Below are positions 13,761-21,847 of a DNA stretch of 64,000 nt, piece after piece; positions within the stretch are counted from its first letter, which is position 1, and each line of letters starts with the position of its first letter. The DNA is from VRUE01 sp963844395 (GTDB lineage: Bacteria; Actinomycetota; Thermoleophilia; Solirubrobacterales; 70-9): the NCBI GenBank assembly GCA_963844395.1, contig CAWJNX010000001.1, positions 496,001 to 560,000 on the forward strand, in the 5' to 3' direction. The notes under the pieces were generated by a model. The model worked only from the letters and a program-made list of their open reading frames with translations. It was not told where the DNA came from and searched no databases. The translations under genes were made by a program, and so were the position numbers.

Positions 13761-16700
13761 CTTCGACTCCTTCGATTGCGTTCGGAACGGGCGTAGGCGG
13801 AGGCAGGGATTGGTCGGCCGCGTCGGCCGGCACCGGGACCGCCGCGCACCGAGGCGGCTCCGATCGCCGCAATCAGGACGAGGCCGAGCAGGTAGGGAGG
13901 CACCGTCTGTCTGCCGTCATCGGGTTCGTAGCGCGCGAAGGCCTGCGACTCCTCCGTCGCCACCTCCTCTTCGCGCTTTTCCTCGACCTGGTAGGTGCGC
14001 GCCGGGGCGCCCCCGGGCGGCAGCGGCCGCACGATCGGCGGCGGAGGCGGCGGCACGATCGCCGGCACGGCGGCAGCAACGCCGACAGCGAGCGGGATGA
14101 AGGGATCGAAGGGCGGTGCCGGCGGTGGATTCGGCGGCGGCGGTGCCGGCGCAGGCGGCGTGGGTGACGGAGGGGGCGGCGGTACGAAGTCGAGCGGCGG
14201 GCTGCCGGCCGGCGAGGCGGGAGGCGGCGGTGGAGCGGGCGGCACCGCCGTCGGGGCGGCTCGCGCGAAGCGATCGGGCCGCAGCGGCCGGGTGCCGCAA
14301 GGGCGCTGCACGCTGCCGTTCAGGACCTTCACTTGTTCGGAGTAGGAGAAGCCGCCGGCATTGACCGTCACCGTGGTCGTGCCGGCATTGAAGGGACAGA
14401 GCAGGCCGGAGGAGTTGTCGGTGACGACCTTGTCGTCGGCGTCGAGGAACGGCTTGCGCAGGTTGCTCGAGGCCGGGTCCTGGCGGACGAAGTCGGCGAT
14501 GTCCGGATCGGAGGAGACGAAGCTGTACTCGGGAACGATCCTGGTCGAGCAACCGGCGACCAGGCACTGGTTGGCCGGGAAGAGCGTGTACGGGTCGCCG
14601 CCGGACGGGTTGGGGCTTCCGGAGCCGGCGGCGATGCGGCCCCAGCGATCGCCGCCGCGCGGCCGGCGGCCGAGGCCTCGGAAGAGGGCCGGGCGGGAGC
14701 GGCGCAGAAGGGTCCCGTCGGTGGCCTCCAGGGAGAGGTCTTCGATCACCGGGATCAGCCGCACGCCGACCGGCGCCCGGTTGGTCGCCGGGTCGCGGTT
14801 GGCGGCATCGATCTCGAGCAGCAGGGCGCCGCTATCGCCGAACAGCGCGTCCGAGACGTCCAACCCCGTCGCGCCCGCTATCTGTGAGCGATAGCCGAGC
14901 GTCCCCACGCCGTAGCTGGGGATCGTCGTCGCGGCGCCGGCCGGGATCCGGATCGCTCGGTTCTCCTCGGGGCGATCGAAGAGGTAGGCGGAGGCGCCAC
15001 CCTCCACCAGTGCCTGGGCTACGTCGCCGCCGTCCGTGGCGACGTTGAGCTTCGGCGTAAAGCTGGTGTTGAGGCTGCGATTGCCCATCGCGATTGCCGC
15101 GATGCCCTCCGCGCGCGCGTCGGCGAGCACCGCTTCCAGCCAGGGAAGCTGCGCCTCGGCCGGGTTCTGGTGGGGGTCGGAGGCGGCGAGCGAGCCGAGC
15201 GAGTTGTCGATCACGATCACCCGCACGGTGCCGCCCGGACCCTCGCTGTCGAAGGCGTAGTGGGTACGGGCGCCGGCACCGGGAGGCGCGCCCGGGATGC
15301 CCGCCGTCGAGATCCCCGCCGGCGTCGCGCCGGAGCCGAACGGTGCCGGGAACGCCCCGAAGGCGCTGCGGAAGGCGGTCGATCCCGCCCCATTCGACGC
15401 ATCGCCCGAGCCGAGCGCCGGATAGACCGGCAGGGTCGGCTGGGAGCCGAGCAGTTCCGCGTAGCGGCTCGCGTCTGAGGTCCCGAGGCCGCTTGCGATC
15501 CTGTTGCCCGTGTAGAGGAGCGCGCGCGGCCCGGCTCCGCCGCGCATCGTCGCGATGGTCTGCAGGGCCGCGGTCAGCGTCCGGTCTGGACCGATCGAGT
15601 GCGGCGCCAGCTCGGCGCAGGGGCCCTCGCACTGTGCGTGACCGGCCACCGCGAGCCGGATCGGGCCGGCCGGCATCGGCACGGGTTGCCTGCCGGCGGC
15701 GGGCGGCACGGCGCCGCCGCCCCCGAAGCGGAAGACCGCGGCGGTGCGCACCCGTTCGCGAATCGTCCGGCCGCCGCCGTCACGGGCCGAGGAGCCGCGC
15801 CCGACCGCGTCGGCCTCGCCGCTCCAGCCGCCCACCGCCCAGCCGCTGCCGGACTGGTCGAGCAGCAGCGAGAGCACCGGGTCGCTCTTCAGCGGGCGAT
15901 CGTTGCCGGAGCCGGCGAACGCCGTCCGCTGCTCGTCGATCCAGCCGCTCGCCGTCTCGCGCAGCAGGTAGCCGTCGCCGGGCAGGCCGAAGGGCGGCGG
16001 GATCGGGGCCGGCACGCTGGGGTCCGGATCGGGAAGATCGTCGGCGAGCGGATAGGCGAGCTGCGGCACGACCGAGACGATCGCCCGCACCTCGCCGCCG
16101 TCGCGCACGGCGGCAGCCGCGATCGCGGTCGATCCCGGCAGCGGCTGGTCGGAGAACCGCCAGGCCGTGCCCGGCCCGTCGCGCTCGATCACGATGTCCC
16201 GTCCGGCCGCTACGGCGCCCCCATCGGGCAGTCCCGCCACCGCGAACAGCTGCGGAGTTCCGGAACGGACCGTGTCGAGCAGTTCGTGGGCGGAGGCATC
16301 GAGGCGCCAGCCGGCGCCATCGTTGACCAGAAGATCGCCCCCCGCGGCGACGATCGCTTGGCTGCCGGCGAAGGCGATCGAGGTCAAGGGGGCCGTCTCG
16401 AAGCCGGCTGGCGGCGCTTCGGGGTCCCAGCTCTTGCCGTAGGAGAGCAGCGCGCCGCCCTTGCCCACCGCGTAGCCGCGCGAAGGGTCGGTGGGATCGA
16501 AGGCGATGTCCATCAGGTTGCCCTCGAAGCCGATCGGGACGCCGGGATCGGGGACCCAGACGTCGTCTGAGGCATTCCACATCCACATCGCCCCGAGATC
16601 GCCGACGGCGTGGGCCCGCGAGGGCTCCGGCCAGGCGACTCCGCGCAGGGCGGCTCTATTGACGCGGCCGCCGGAGCTGAGCAGGAACTCGCGCTGCCAG

Positions 16701-18205
16701 CCGCGCCCGGGCTCGTAGCGCAGTACCGTGCCGTCGGCTCCGACCGCGAGGGCGCCGGAGCCGGTCGCGCCGGAGGCCACACCCGGGGCTCCGGTCACGT
16801 CGGCGAGCGGAGCGCGGGCGGCGACCGGCCACGGCTGCAGGCGGGCGGGTGGCGTCTTGCCGGAGACCTCGACCGGTCCCTCGATCCAACCGCTGTCGAT
16901 GCTGGCGAAGGCGCCGCTGGGTCGGAAGTTCGCCCCGCCGCCCGGCATCCGGGCGAATACCCCGTCGGCGAAGCGCAGGTAGGTGCCGCGGTTGCTGTCC
17001 TCGCCGCCGCCGGGATCGAGCGGGTTGGTGATCACCCGCGTGCCGAAGTCGCCGCCCGCCCAGGCGAAGCTGCGGTAGCCGAGTTGGCGTGAGAGCTTGA
17101 CGCCGAGCCGCCCGGCGCCACAGGGCGTCGCGTCGCACCAGGCCCCAGTCACGGCGCCGTCGCCGCGATCGTAGAAGACGGTGACGTCGAGGTCGGCGCC
17201 GCCGATCTCCGCGCTCATGTCAATCCAGGCGCCGTCAGCGGTCACGGTCAGCGGCTGTGCGGCGCCTCCGATCGGCTCGACCTCGGCGATGCCGTCAACG
17301 GGCGATTCATGGCTGGCAAAGGGCGTCGATCCCAGCGAGCGCTCGACCCAGAGGGGTCCTTCCGAAGTCACGGTTCGTTCCAGCAGCACCACCGATTGCC
17401 CCAAGCCCTCATCCGCCTCGGCCAGGGCCCAAGCGTTGTCGAGCCCGGTCGCGTCGATCGCCACGATGCGAAAGCGGGTCTCGGAGCCGGGCGGGATCGC
17501 GATCGGCTCGCGTTTCCTCCATTCCCCGCCGTCGAAGTGGACGATGCCGTCGATGGCGGAGCGGCCTTGCGGCCCGAGCAACAGACCGGTGCGGCCAGCC
17601 TCATCGAAGGCGGCGATCGCGATCGCCCCCTGGCCCTGGTCGAGGGCGAGGCTCTCGGCGGGCTGTCCGCCTTCGGCCGGCAGCAGCGCCTCGGGGGGCG
17701 GCGCCCCGAGCGCCCGCCACGCCGCGCCGGGATTGCGATGGAGGACGACGAGCTGCTCACCTGGCGGCCGATCGAGGTCGCGGCCGACCAGGACGCCGCC
17801 GCCGCGCCGCGTGATCCGGGCCGAGAGAGGGTTGATCGAGTCCGGTCCCCGGTAGGCCAGACCATCCTCGTCCAGTGGCGTATCGAACACCTGCCAGCCG
17901 TTGGCGTCCGTGTGGCGGAGAAAGGCCAGCTGCGGGTCGGTGCCGACCGTCTGCTCGAAGAGGAGCTCGCGCGTGCCAACCCAAACTTCGCCGACCGAAA
18001 GGGGCAGCTGCCGATAGCCCCAGGCCTCGCCGGACGCACCGCCGGGCGCGGCACCCATCAGAGTGGTCGCCGAGTCGGCCGGCCCGAGCAACGGCAGCGG
18101 CCCGATCCCCGGCGTCGCCGAGCGGCCGCTCTCGGGCGGGGCGAGCGCGAGCAGGACCGCGAAGACCGCGGCGAACACAGCCGCATGAGCGGCGCGGCCC
18201 CTCAT
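13757..18205 (-). CDS. Giant secreted protein: propeller-like repeats, degenerate phosphoesterase-like region, Pro-rich stalk, C-terminal anchor
   Basis: A 1482-residue exported protein. Signal peptide at 1-25. Residues about 40-800 contain repeated blade-like motifs (WALAEADEG, GYAVGKGGALLSYG, WAVGGWSGEAD), suggesting beta-propellers. A region near 830-1130 has the order of a metallophosphoesterase (AVAGHAQ, LLYTGNRI, YPALGSGD, IAIAMGNRSLNTSF) but lacks the metal-binding Asp/His residues. A bacterial Ig-like domain (VSSDPDIADF to YSEQVKVLNG) follows, then a long Pro-rich stalk, one membrane helix (PPYLLGLVLIAAIGAASV) and a basic tail. Start overlaps the upstream gene by 4 bases. Probably a surface-displayed, wall-spanning protein. 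Confidence 0.8.
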   Translation of the reverse strand: MRGRAAHAAVFAAVFAVLLALAPPESGRSATPGIGPLPLLGPADSATTLMGAAPGGASGEAWGYRQLPLSVGEVWVGTRELLFEQTVGTDPQLAFLRHTDANGWQVFDTPLDEDGLAYRGPDSINPLSARITRRGGGVLVGRDLDRPPGEQLVVLHRNPGAAWRALGAPPPEALLPAEGGQPAESLALDQGQGAIAIAAFDEAGRTGLLLGPQGRSAIDGIVHFDGGEWRKREPIAIPPGSETRFRIVAIDATGLDNAWALAEADEGLGQSVVLLERTVTSEGPLWVERSLGSTPFASHESPVDGIAEVEPIGGAAQPLTVTADGAWIDMSAEIGGADLDVTVFYDRGDGAVTGAWCDATPCGAGRLGVKLSRQLGYRSFAWAGGDFGTRVITNPLDPGGGEDSNRGTYLRFADGVFARMPGGGANFRPSGAFASIDSGWIEGPVEVSGKTPPARLQPWPVAARAPLADVTGAPGVASGATGSGALAVGADGTVLRYEPGRGWQREFLLSSGGRVNRAALRGVAWPEPSRAHAVGDLGAMWMWNASDDVWVPDPGVPIGFEGNLMDIAFDPTDPSRGYAVGKGGALLSYGKSWDPEAPPAGFETAPLTSIAFAGSQAIVAAGGDLLVNDGAGWRLDASAHELLDTVRSGTPQLFAVAGLPDGGAVAAGRDIVIERDGPGTAWRFSDQPLPGSTAIAAAAVRDGGEVRAIVSVVPQLAYPLADDLPDPDPSVPAPIPPPFGLPGDGYLLRETASGWIDEQRTAFAGSGNDRPLKSDPVLSLLLDQSGSGWAVGGWSGEADAVGRGSSARDGGGRTIRERVRTAAVFRFGGGGAVPPAAGRQPVPMPAGPIRLAVAGHAQCEGPCAELAPHSIGPDRTLTAALQTIATMRGGAGPRALLYTGNRIASGLGTSDASRYAELLGSQPTLPVYPALGSGDASNGAGSTAFRSAFGAFPAPFGSGATPAGISTAGIPGAPPGAGARTHYAFDSEGPGGTVRVIVIDNSLGSLAASDPHQNPAEAQLPWLEAVLADARAEGIAAIAMGNRSLNTSFTPKLNVATDGGDVAQALVEGGASAYLFDRPEENRAIRIPAGAATTIPSYGVGTLGYRSQIAGATGLDVSDALFGDSGALLLEIDAANRDPATNRAPVGVRLIPVIEDLSLEATDGTLLRRSRPALFRGLGRRPRGGDRWGRIAAGSGSPNPSGGDPYTLFPANQCLVAGCSTRIVPEYSFVSSDPDIADFVRQDPASSNLRKPFLDADDKVVTDNSSGLLCPFNAGTTTVTVNAGGFSYSEQVKVLNGSVQRPCGTRPLRPDRFARAAPTAVPPAPPPPPASPAGSPPLDFVPPPPPSPTPPAPAPPPPNPPPAPPFDPFIPLAVGVAAAVPAIVPPPPPPIVRPLPPGGAPARTYQVEEKREEEVATEESQAFARYEPDDGRQTVPPYLLGLVLIAAIGAASVRGGPGAGRRGRPIPASAYARSERNRRSRR

Positions 18206-19836
18206 CTCTTCCCCTTGATCTCGGAGACCCTGAACGCGAGTCGGGTCGGGTAGCGGTCCCGGCTGAGGCGGAGGCTCAGCTTGCGGCGCCCCGGCGCGAA
18301 AACGCGCTGGGGCGTGCGCGCGACGGTCCGCCCCGCCCGCTTCGCGATCAGCTGCACCCTGGCGCGCCTGGTGACGGTGAAGCTCACGACGAGGACCAGG
18401 CCGCGCAGGTCGGAGCGCACCTTCTTCAGCAGCGGCGGCAGCCGCCTCACCTTCGCCGGCGGTGGCGGTGCGTTCGGGTTCAGCTCCAGCTCCGGCGGCG
18501 CGAAGAGCTGCGAGTCGTCGACCGGTGGCTTGTCGGGAATGAACTGCTCGGCCGCCTCGTTAGGGCGGAACTCGATCGTGCCCTGGAAGGCGGGATCGGT
18601 GTCCTGGGGCAGCGGCGTGCCGTCGCTGAAATGGAAGAGCCAGCCGGCCCAGGTGACCATCCAGCACTGGCCGGCTGCCGGGCAATCGATGCGGGCGGCG
18701 CTGCCGCGGCCCGCCCCGGCGGCCGGCAGGCGGGTGAGGGTGGTCGTGCCGTCGGCCTCGATCCGCGCCACCTTCGCCTTGCTGTTGACGCTGTGCCGCT
18801 CGGCGAAGGGGACCAGGGTGGCAAACGCTTCGCCGCTGCCGGGGATCGCGGCGACGTCGGTGAGGCGGTCCGAGGTGCCGAAGGTGGCGCCGCTCAGGGG
18901 CAGCTCCTGGAAGGCACCGGAGACGAGTCGCGCCGCCAGCGGCGGACGTGCCACCGCGCCGTCGGTTGGCGCGGACGGCCCGGACGCCGCGCCGCCCCCG
19001 ACCACCCAGAGATCGGCCCCGGCGCTGTCGAGGGCCAGCAGCTCGCTGCCGTCGGACGGCACGCCGTCGAGCGGCGCCGGCTCGAAAGGATCGTTGGCGA
19101 AGGCCCCCGCGGCGATCCGGTGGATCAGCCGCGGAATCGGCTCCGGCTCGGCCAGCTCGACCGCGTCGACCCGGTTCTCGGCGGAGCGGCCGACCAGCGT
19201 GCTCTCGAACAGCGCCCCCGCGTGGAACTGCATGTCGCTCACTCCGCGGCCCTGGGGGCCGTAGACCGACTCGAGGTCGGTCCCGTTCCAGTGCAGGTGA
19301 AAGGCGCCGATCCGTTCGCCGAGCGCGTCCTGGGAGCCGATGCCGCCGAACCAGCAGTCGTTGGTGCCGTTGCAGGTCGCCGAGCTCATCCGCCGGAAGG
19401 GGTCGGCGGCGTCGACCCGAGTGCTCCAGGAGCCGACCACCTGCCCGTCCTTGAAACGGCAGAGGGCGAGGCCGGAGCCCTGCCTGGGCGGGCTTGGTTC
19501 GCTGACCACCCAGAACTCGGTCGGCCCCGCCCAGGCGATCCGCGCCGTGTCGCCGGGGCCGCCGCAGACGGTGGCGAGCTGATGCCAGCTGTGACCGTCC
19601 CAGCTGAAGATGCCGCGCGGAATCGTCGCGTTGCCCTCGACCGTCAGCAGGCCGCGGTTGGGGGCCCAGAACTTGATATCCCCCGGGGCGCCGAGCGGCA
19701 CTTTGAAAGGCGCCCCCGGCGGCGGCGGCGGTTGCTCGAGGCGCCAGATCGGATCCGCGGCGAGGGCTCGCACCGGCACCAGCGCAGTCACTGCGGCAAC
19801 CACCCCGGCGAGGAGGAGTGTGGCCCCCCTACTCAC
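18202..19836 (-). CDS. Large secreted propeller-like protein
   Basis: A 544-residue exported protein. Signal peptide MSRGATLLLAGVVAAVTALVPVRALA. The mature part has blade-like repeats (GDIKFWAPNRGLLTVEG, ARIAWAGPTEFWVVSEP, GADLWVVGGGAASG, GQCWMVTWAGWLFHF) and ends in a basic beta-sandwich tail (LRGLVLVVSFTVTRRARVQL to YPTRLAFRVSEIKGKR) also seen in other secreted proteins here. It starts with GTG overlapping the ftsH-like gene by 8 bases and ends overlapping the giant protein by 4, so it is fully inside the operon. No catalytic motif seen. Confidence 0.8.
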   Translation of the reverse strand: MSRGATLLLAGVVAAVTALVPVRALAADPIWRLEQPPPPPGAPFKVPLGAPGDIKFWAPNRGLLTVEGNATIPRGIFSWDGHSWHQLATVCGGPGDTARIAWAGPTEFWVVSEPSPPRQGSGLALCRFKDGQVVGSWSTRVDAADPFRRMSSATCNGTNDCWFGGIGSQDALGERIGAFHLHWNGTDLESVYGPQGRGVSDMQFHAGALFESTLVGRSAENRVDAVELAEPEPIPRLIHRIAAGAFANDPFEPAPLDGVPSDGSELLALDSAGADLWVVGGGAASGPSAPTDGAVARPPLAARLVSGAFQELPLSGATFGTSDRLTDVAAIPGSGEAFATLVPFAERHSVNSKAKVARIEADGTTTLTRLPAAGAGRGSAARIDCPAAGQCWMVTWAGWLFHFSDGTPLPQDTDPAFQGTIEFRPNEAAEQFIPDKPPVDDSQLFAPPELELNPNAPPPPAKVRRLPPLLKKVRSDLRGLVLVVSFTVTRRARVQLIAKRAGRTVARTPQRVFAPGRRKLSLRLSRDRYPTRLAFRVSEIKGKR

Positions 19837-21847
19837 CTTCCGGCTGCGCCTGTGGCTCGTAGCGCGGCGAGGGAGGCGGTGCCGCGTCTTCGGAGAAGTC
19901 GAGCAGCGTCGGCTCGACAGTGGCGAGCACTGCGTCGAGGGCGACGCCGGACAGCGTCTCCTGCTCGACCAGCGCGTTCGCCGTCTCGTAGACGGCGCTC
20001 CAGTTGCGGCGCAGGATCTCCTCCGCCCTGCCGACCGCCTCGCCGGCGATCCGCTCCACCTCGCGGTCGATCAGCTCCAGGGTCGCCGGCCCGACCGAGC
20101 CCAGCTCCTGCAGCGAAGCGCCGAGGAAGACCTCTCCCTCTTTCTCGCCGATCGTCACCGGCCCGAGCGCCTCCGACATCCCGTATGAGGTCACCATCGA
20201 GCGTGCCAGCCCGGTCGCCGTGTGGAGGTCGTCGTGGACGCCGGTGGAGACGACGCCGAACTCGATCCGCTCGCCGGCGAAGCCGGCGACGATCGAGATC
20301 AGGTGGCGGCGCATGTCCGGCTCCTGCATGACGACGGCGTCGCGGTCGGTGAGCATGCCGGCGGAGGTGCCGAGCTGGCGGCCGCGGGCCACGATCGAGA
20401 GCTTCTGGGCGGCGATCGTCTGGCCGATCGAGCGGGTGACGACCGCGTGCGAGGCCTCGTGGATCGCGATCACCCAGCGCTCCTCGGCGCTCAGCACGTG
20501 GCTCTTGCGGGCCGGCCCGGCGACGACGCGGTCGATCGCCTCCTCGAGCGTGGCCTGGTCCATCTCGGTTCTGCCTTCGCGCACCGTGAGCAGGGCCGCC
20601 TCGTTGATCACGTTGGCCAGCTCGGCGCCGCTGAAGCCCGGGGTCAATTTGGCGATCTCCTCCAGCGAGGTGCCCGGCGCGAGCGGGCGCCCGCCGCAGT
20701 GCAGGCAGAGGATGTCGAGGCGGCCGTGGACGTCGGGGCACGCGACCGTCACCTGACGATCGAAGCGACCGGGTCGCAGCAGGGCCGGGTCGAGCACGTC
20801 GGGCCGGTTGGTCGCGGCGAGGACGACGATGCCGGCGTCGCCGCCGAAGCCGTCCATCTCGACCAGCAGCGCGTTGAGGGTCTGCTCGCGCTCGTCGTTG
20901 CCCTGGCCGACGCCGGCGCCGCGCTTGCGCCCGGCGGCGTCGAGCTCGTCGATGAAGACGAGGGCCGGCGCCATCTTGCGCGCCTTGGCGAAGAGGTCGC
21001 GGACGCGCGCCGCCCCGACGCCGACCAGCGACTCGACGAAGTCCGAGCCCGAGAGCGAGAAGAAGGCCGCCTCGGCCTCACCCGCGGTCGCCTTCGCGAG
21101 CAGCGTCTTGCCGGTGCCTGGCGGGCCGACCAGCAGCACGCCCTTCGGCGCGCGGGCCCCGACCGCCGCGTACTTGCTCGGGTCAGCCAAGTAGTCGCGG
21201 ATCTCGCGCAGCTCGGCGACCGCCTCGCCGGCGCCGGCGACGTCGTCGAAGGTGGTCCGGTCGGGGGCGTCGGCGCCCCGCTTGCGACCCTTGCCGGTGA
21301 ACTTCGAGAAGCCGGCGAAGGTGCCGGCGCCGCCGTCCTGGCCGATCCGCGTGAAGAGTACGAAGAGGCAGACGAGCAGCAGGATCGGGATCAAGAACTG
21401 GACCACGATCTGCTTCGCCGGCTTGTCGGACTGCTGGTCGATCTGGACCGTGGCGCCGCCGGCAGTCAGCTGCTTAAAAAGCGAGGAGGTCTGCGCGTCG
21501 GAGTGCGGATAAGCCGCGTAGAGAACCTGGCCGCCCCTGGTGTCGACGATGACGCGGGCGTCCTCGTCGAGCAGCGTTGCCGCCTCGATCTTCTTCTCCT
21601 TGCTCAGCTTCGTGATCTGGCTGAGCGGCACCCGCTCGCCGCCGGAGCTCGGCTTGATCTCGCCGAGCAGGCTGAAGAAGAGGATCGTCAGCCCCAGCGA
21701 GGCGACGATCAGAAGCGTGTTGAGCGGGTCCTTCGCCAGCCGGCGCCCGACGGAAACCGCGACGCCGCCCATGCTGCGGGCGACGTCGCGGAATTCCACC
21801 TGAGGGCGCTTCAGCGCCGGACGCCGGCCTCTATCGGCGTCCGCCAC
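19829..21847 (-). CDS. ftsH: FtsH-like membrane AAA+ zinc protease
   Basis: A 672-residue protease with FtsH architecture: cytoplasmic N-terminus, membrane helix at about 43-61, an extracytoplasmic segment, second helix at about 147-165 (IVVQFLIPILLLVCLFVLFT), then the AAA domain. Walker A is GPPGTGKTLLAKA, Walker B LVFIDELDA, the second region of homology NRPDVLDPALLRPGRFDRQV, and the zinc site HEASH (canonical HEAGH). The C-terminal part contains the expected acidic ligand region STGVHDDL. GTG at 21847 overlaps the upstream binding-protein gene by 17 bases. Its place in an operon of secreted proteins suggests a dedicated quality-control protease and not the housekeeping FtsH. Confidence 0.9.
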   Translation of the reverse strand: MADADRGRRPALKRPQVEFRDVARSMGGVAVSVGRRLAKDPLNTLLIVASLGLTILFFSLLGEIKPSSGGERVPLSQITKLSKEKKIEAATLLDEDARVIVDTRGGQVLYAAYPHSDAQTSSLFKQLTAGGATVQIDQQSDKPAKQIVVQFLIPILLLVCLFVLFTRIGQDGGAGTFAGFSKFTGKGRKRGADAPDRTTFDDVAGAGEAVAELREIRDYLADPSKYAAVGARAPKGVLLVGPPGTGKTLLAKATAGEAEAAFFSLSGSDFVESLVGVGAARVRDLFAKARKMAPALVFIDELDAAGRKRGAGVGQGNDEREQTLNALLVEMDGFGGDAGIVVLAATNRPDVLDPALLRPGRFDRQVTVACPDVHGRLDILCLHCGGRPLAPGTSLEEIAKLTPGFSGAELANVINEAALLTVREGRTEMDQATLEEAIDRVVAGPARKSHVLSAEERWVIAIHEASHAVVTRSIGQTIAAQKLSIVARGRQLGTSAGMLTDRDAVVMQEPDMRRHLISIVAGFAGERIEFGVVSTGVHDDLHTATGLARSMVTSYGMSEALGPVTIGEKEGEVFLGASLQELGSVGPATLELIDREVERIAGEAVGRAEEILRRNWSAVYETANALVEQETLSGVALDAVLATVEPTLLDFSEDAAPPPSPRYEPQAQPEGE

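Noticed and set aside
17875..20331. Plus-strand open frame of 818 codons
   Set aside because: Shadow of the secreted proteins and the ftsH-like gene on the minus strand, with no domain, signal or ribosome site.
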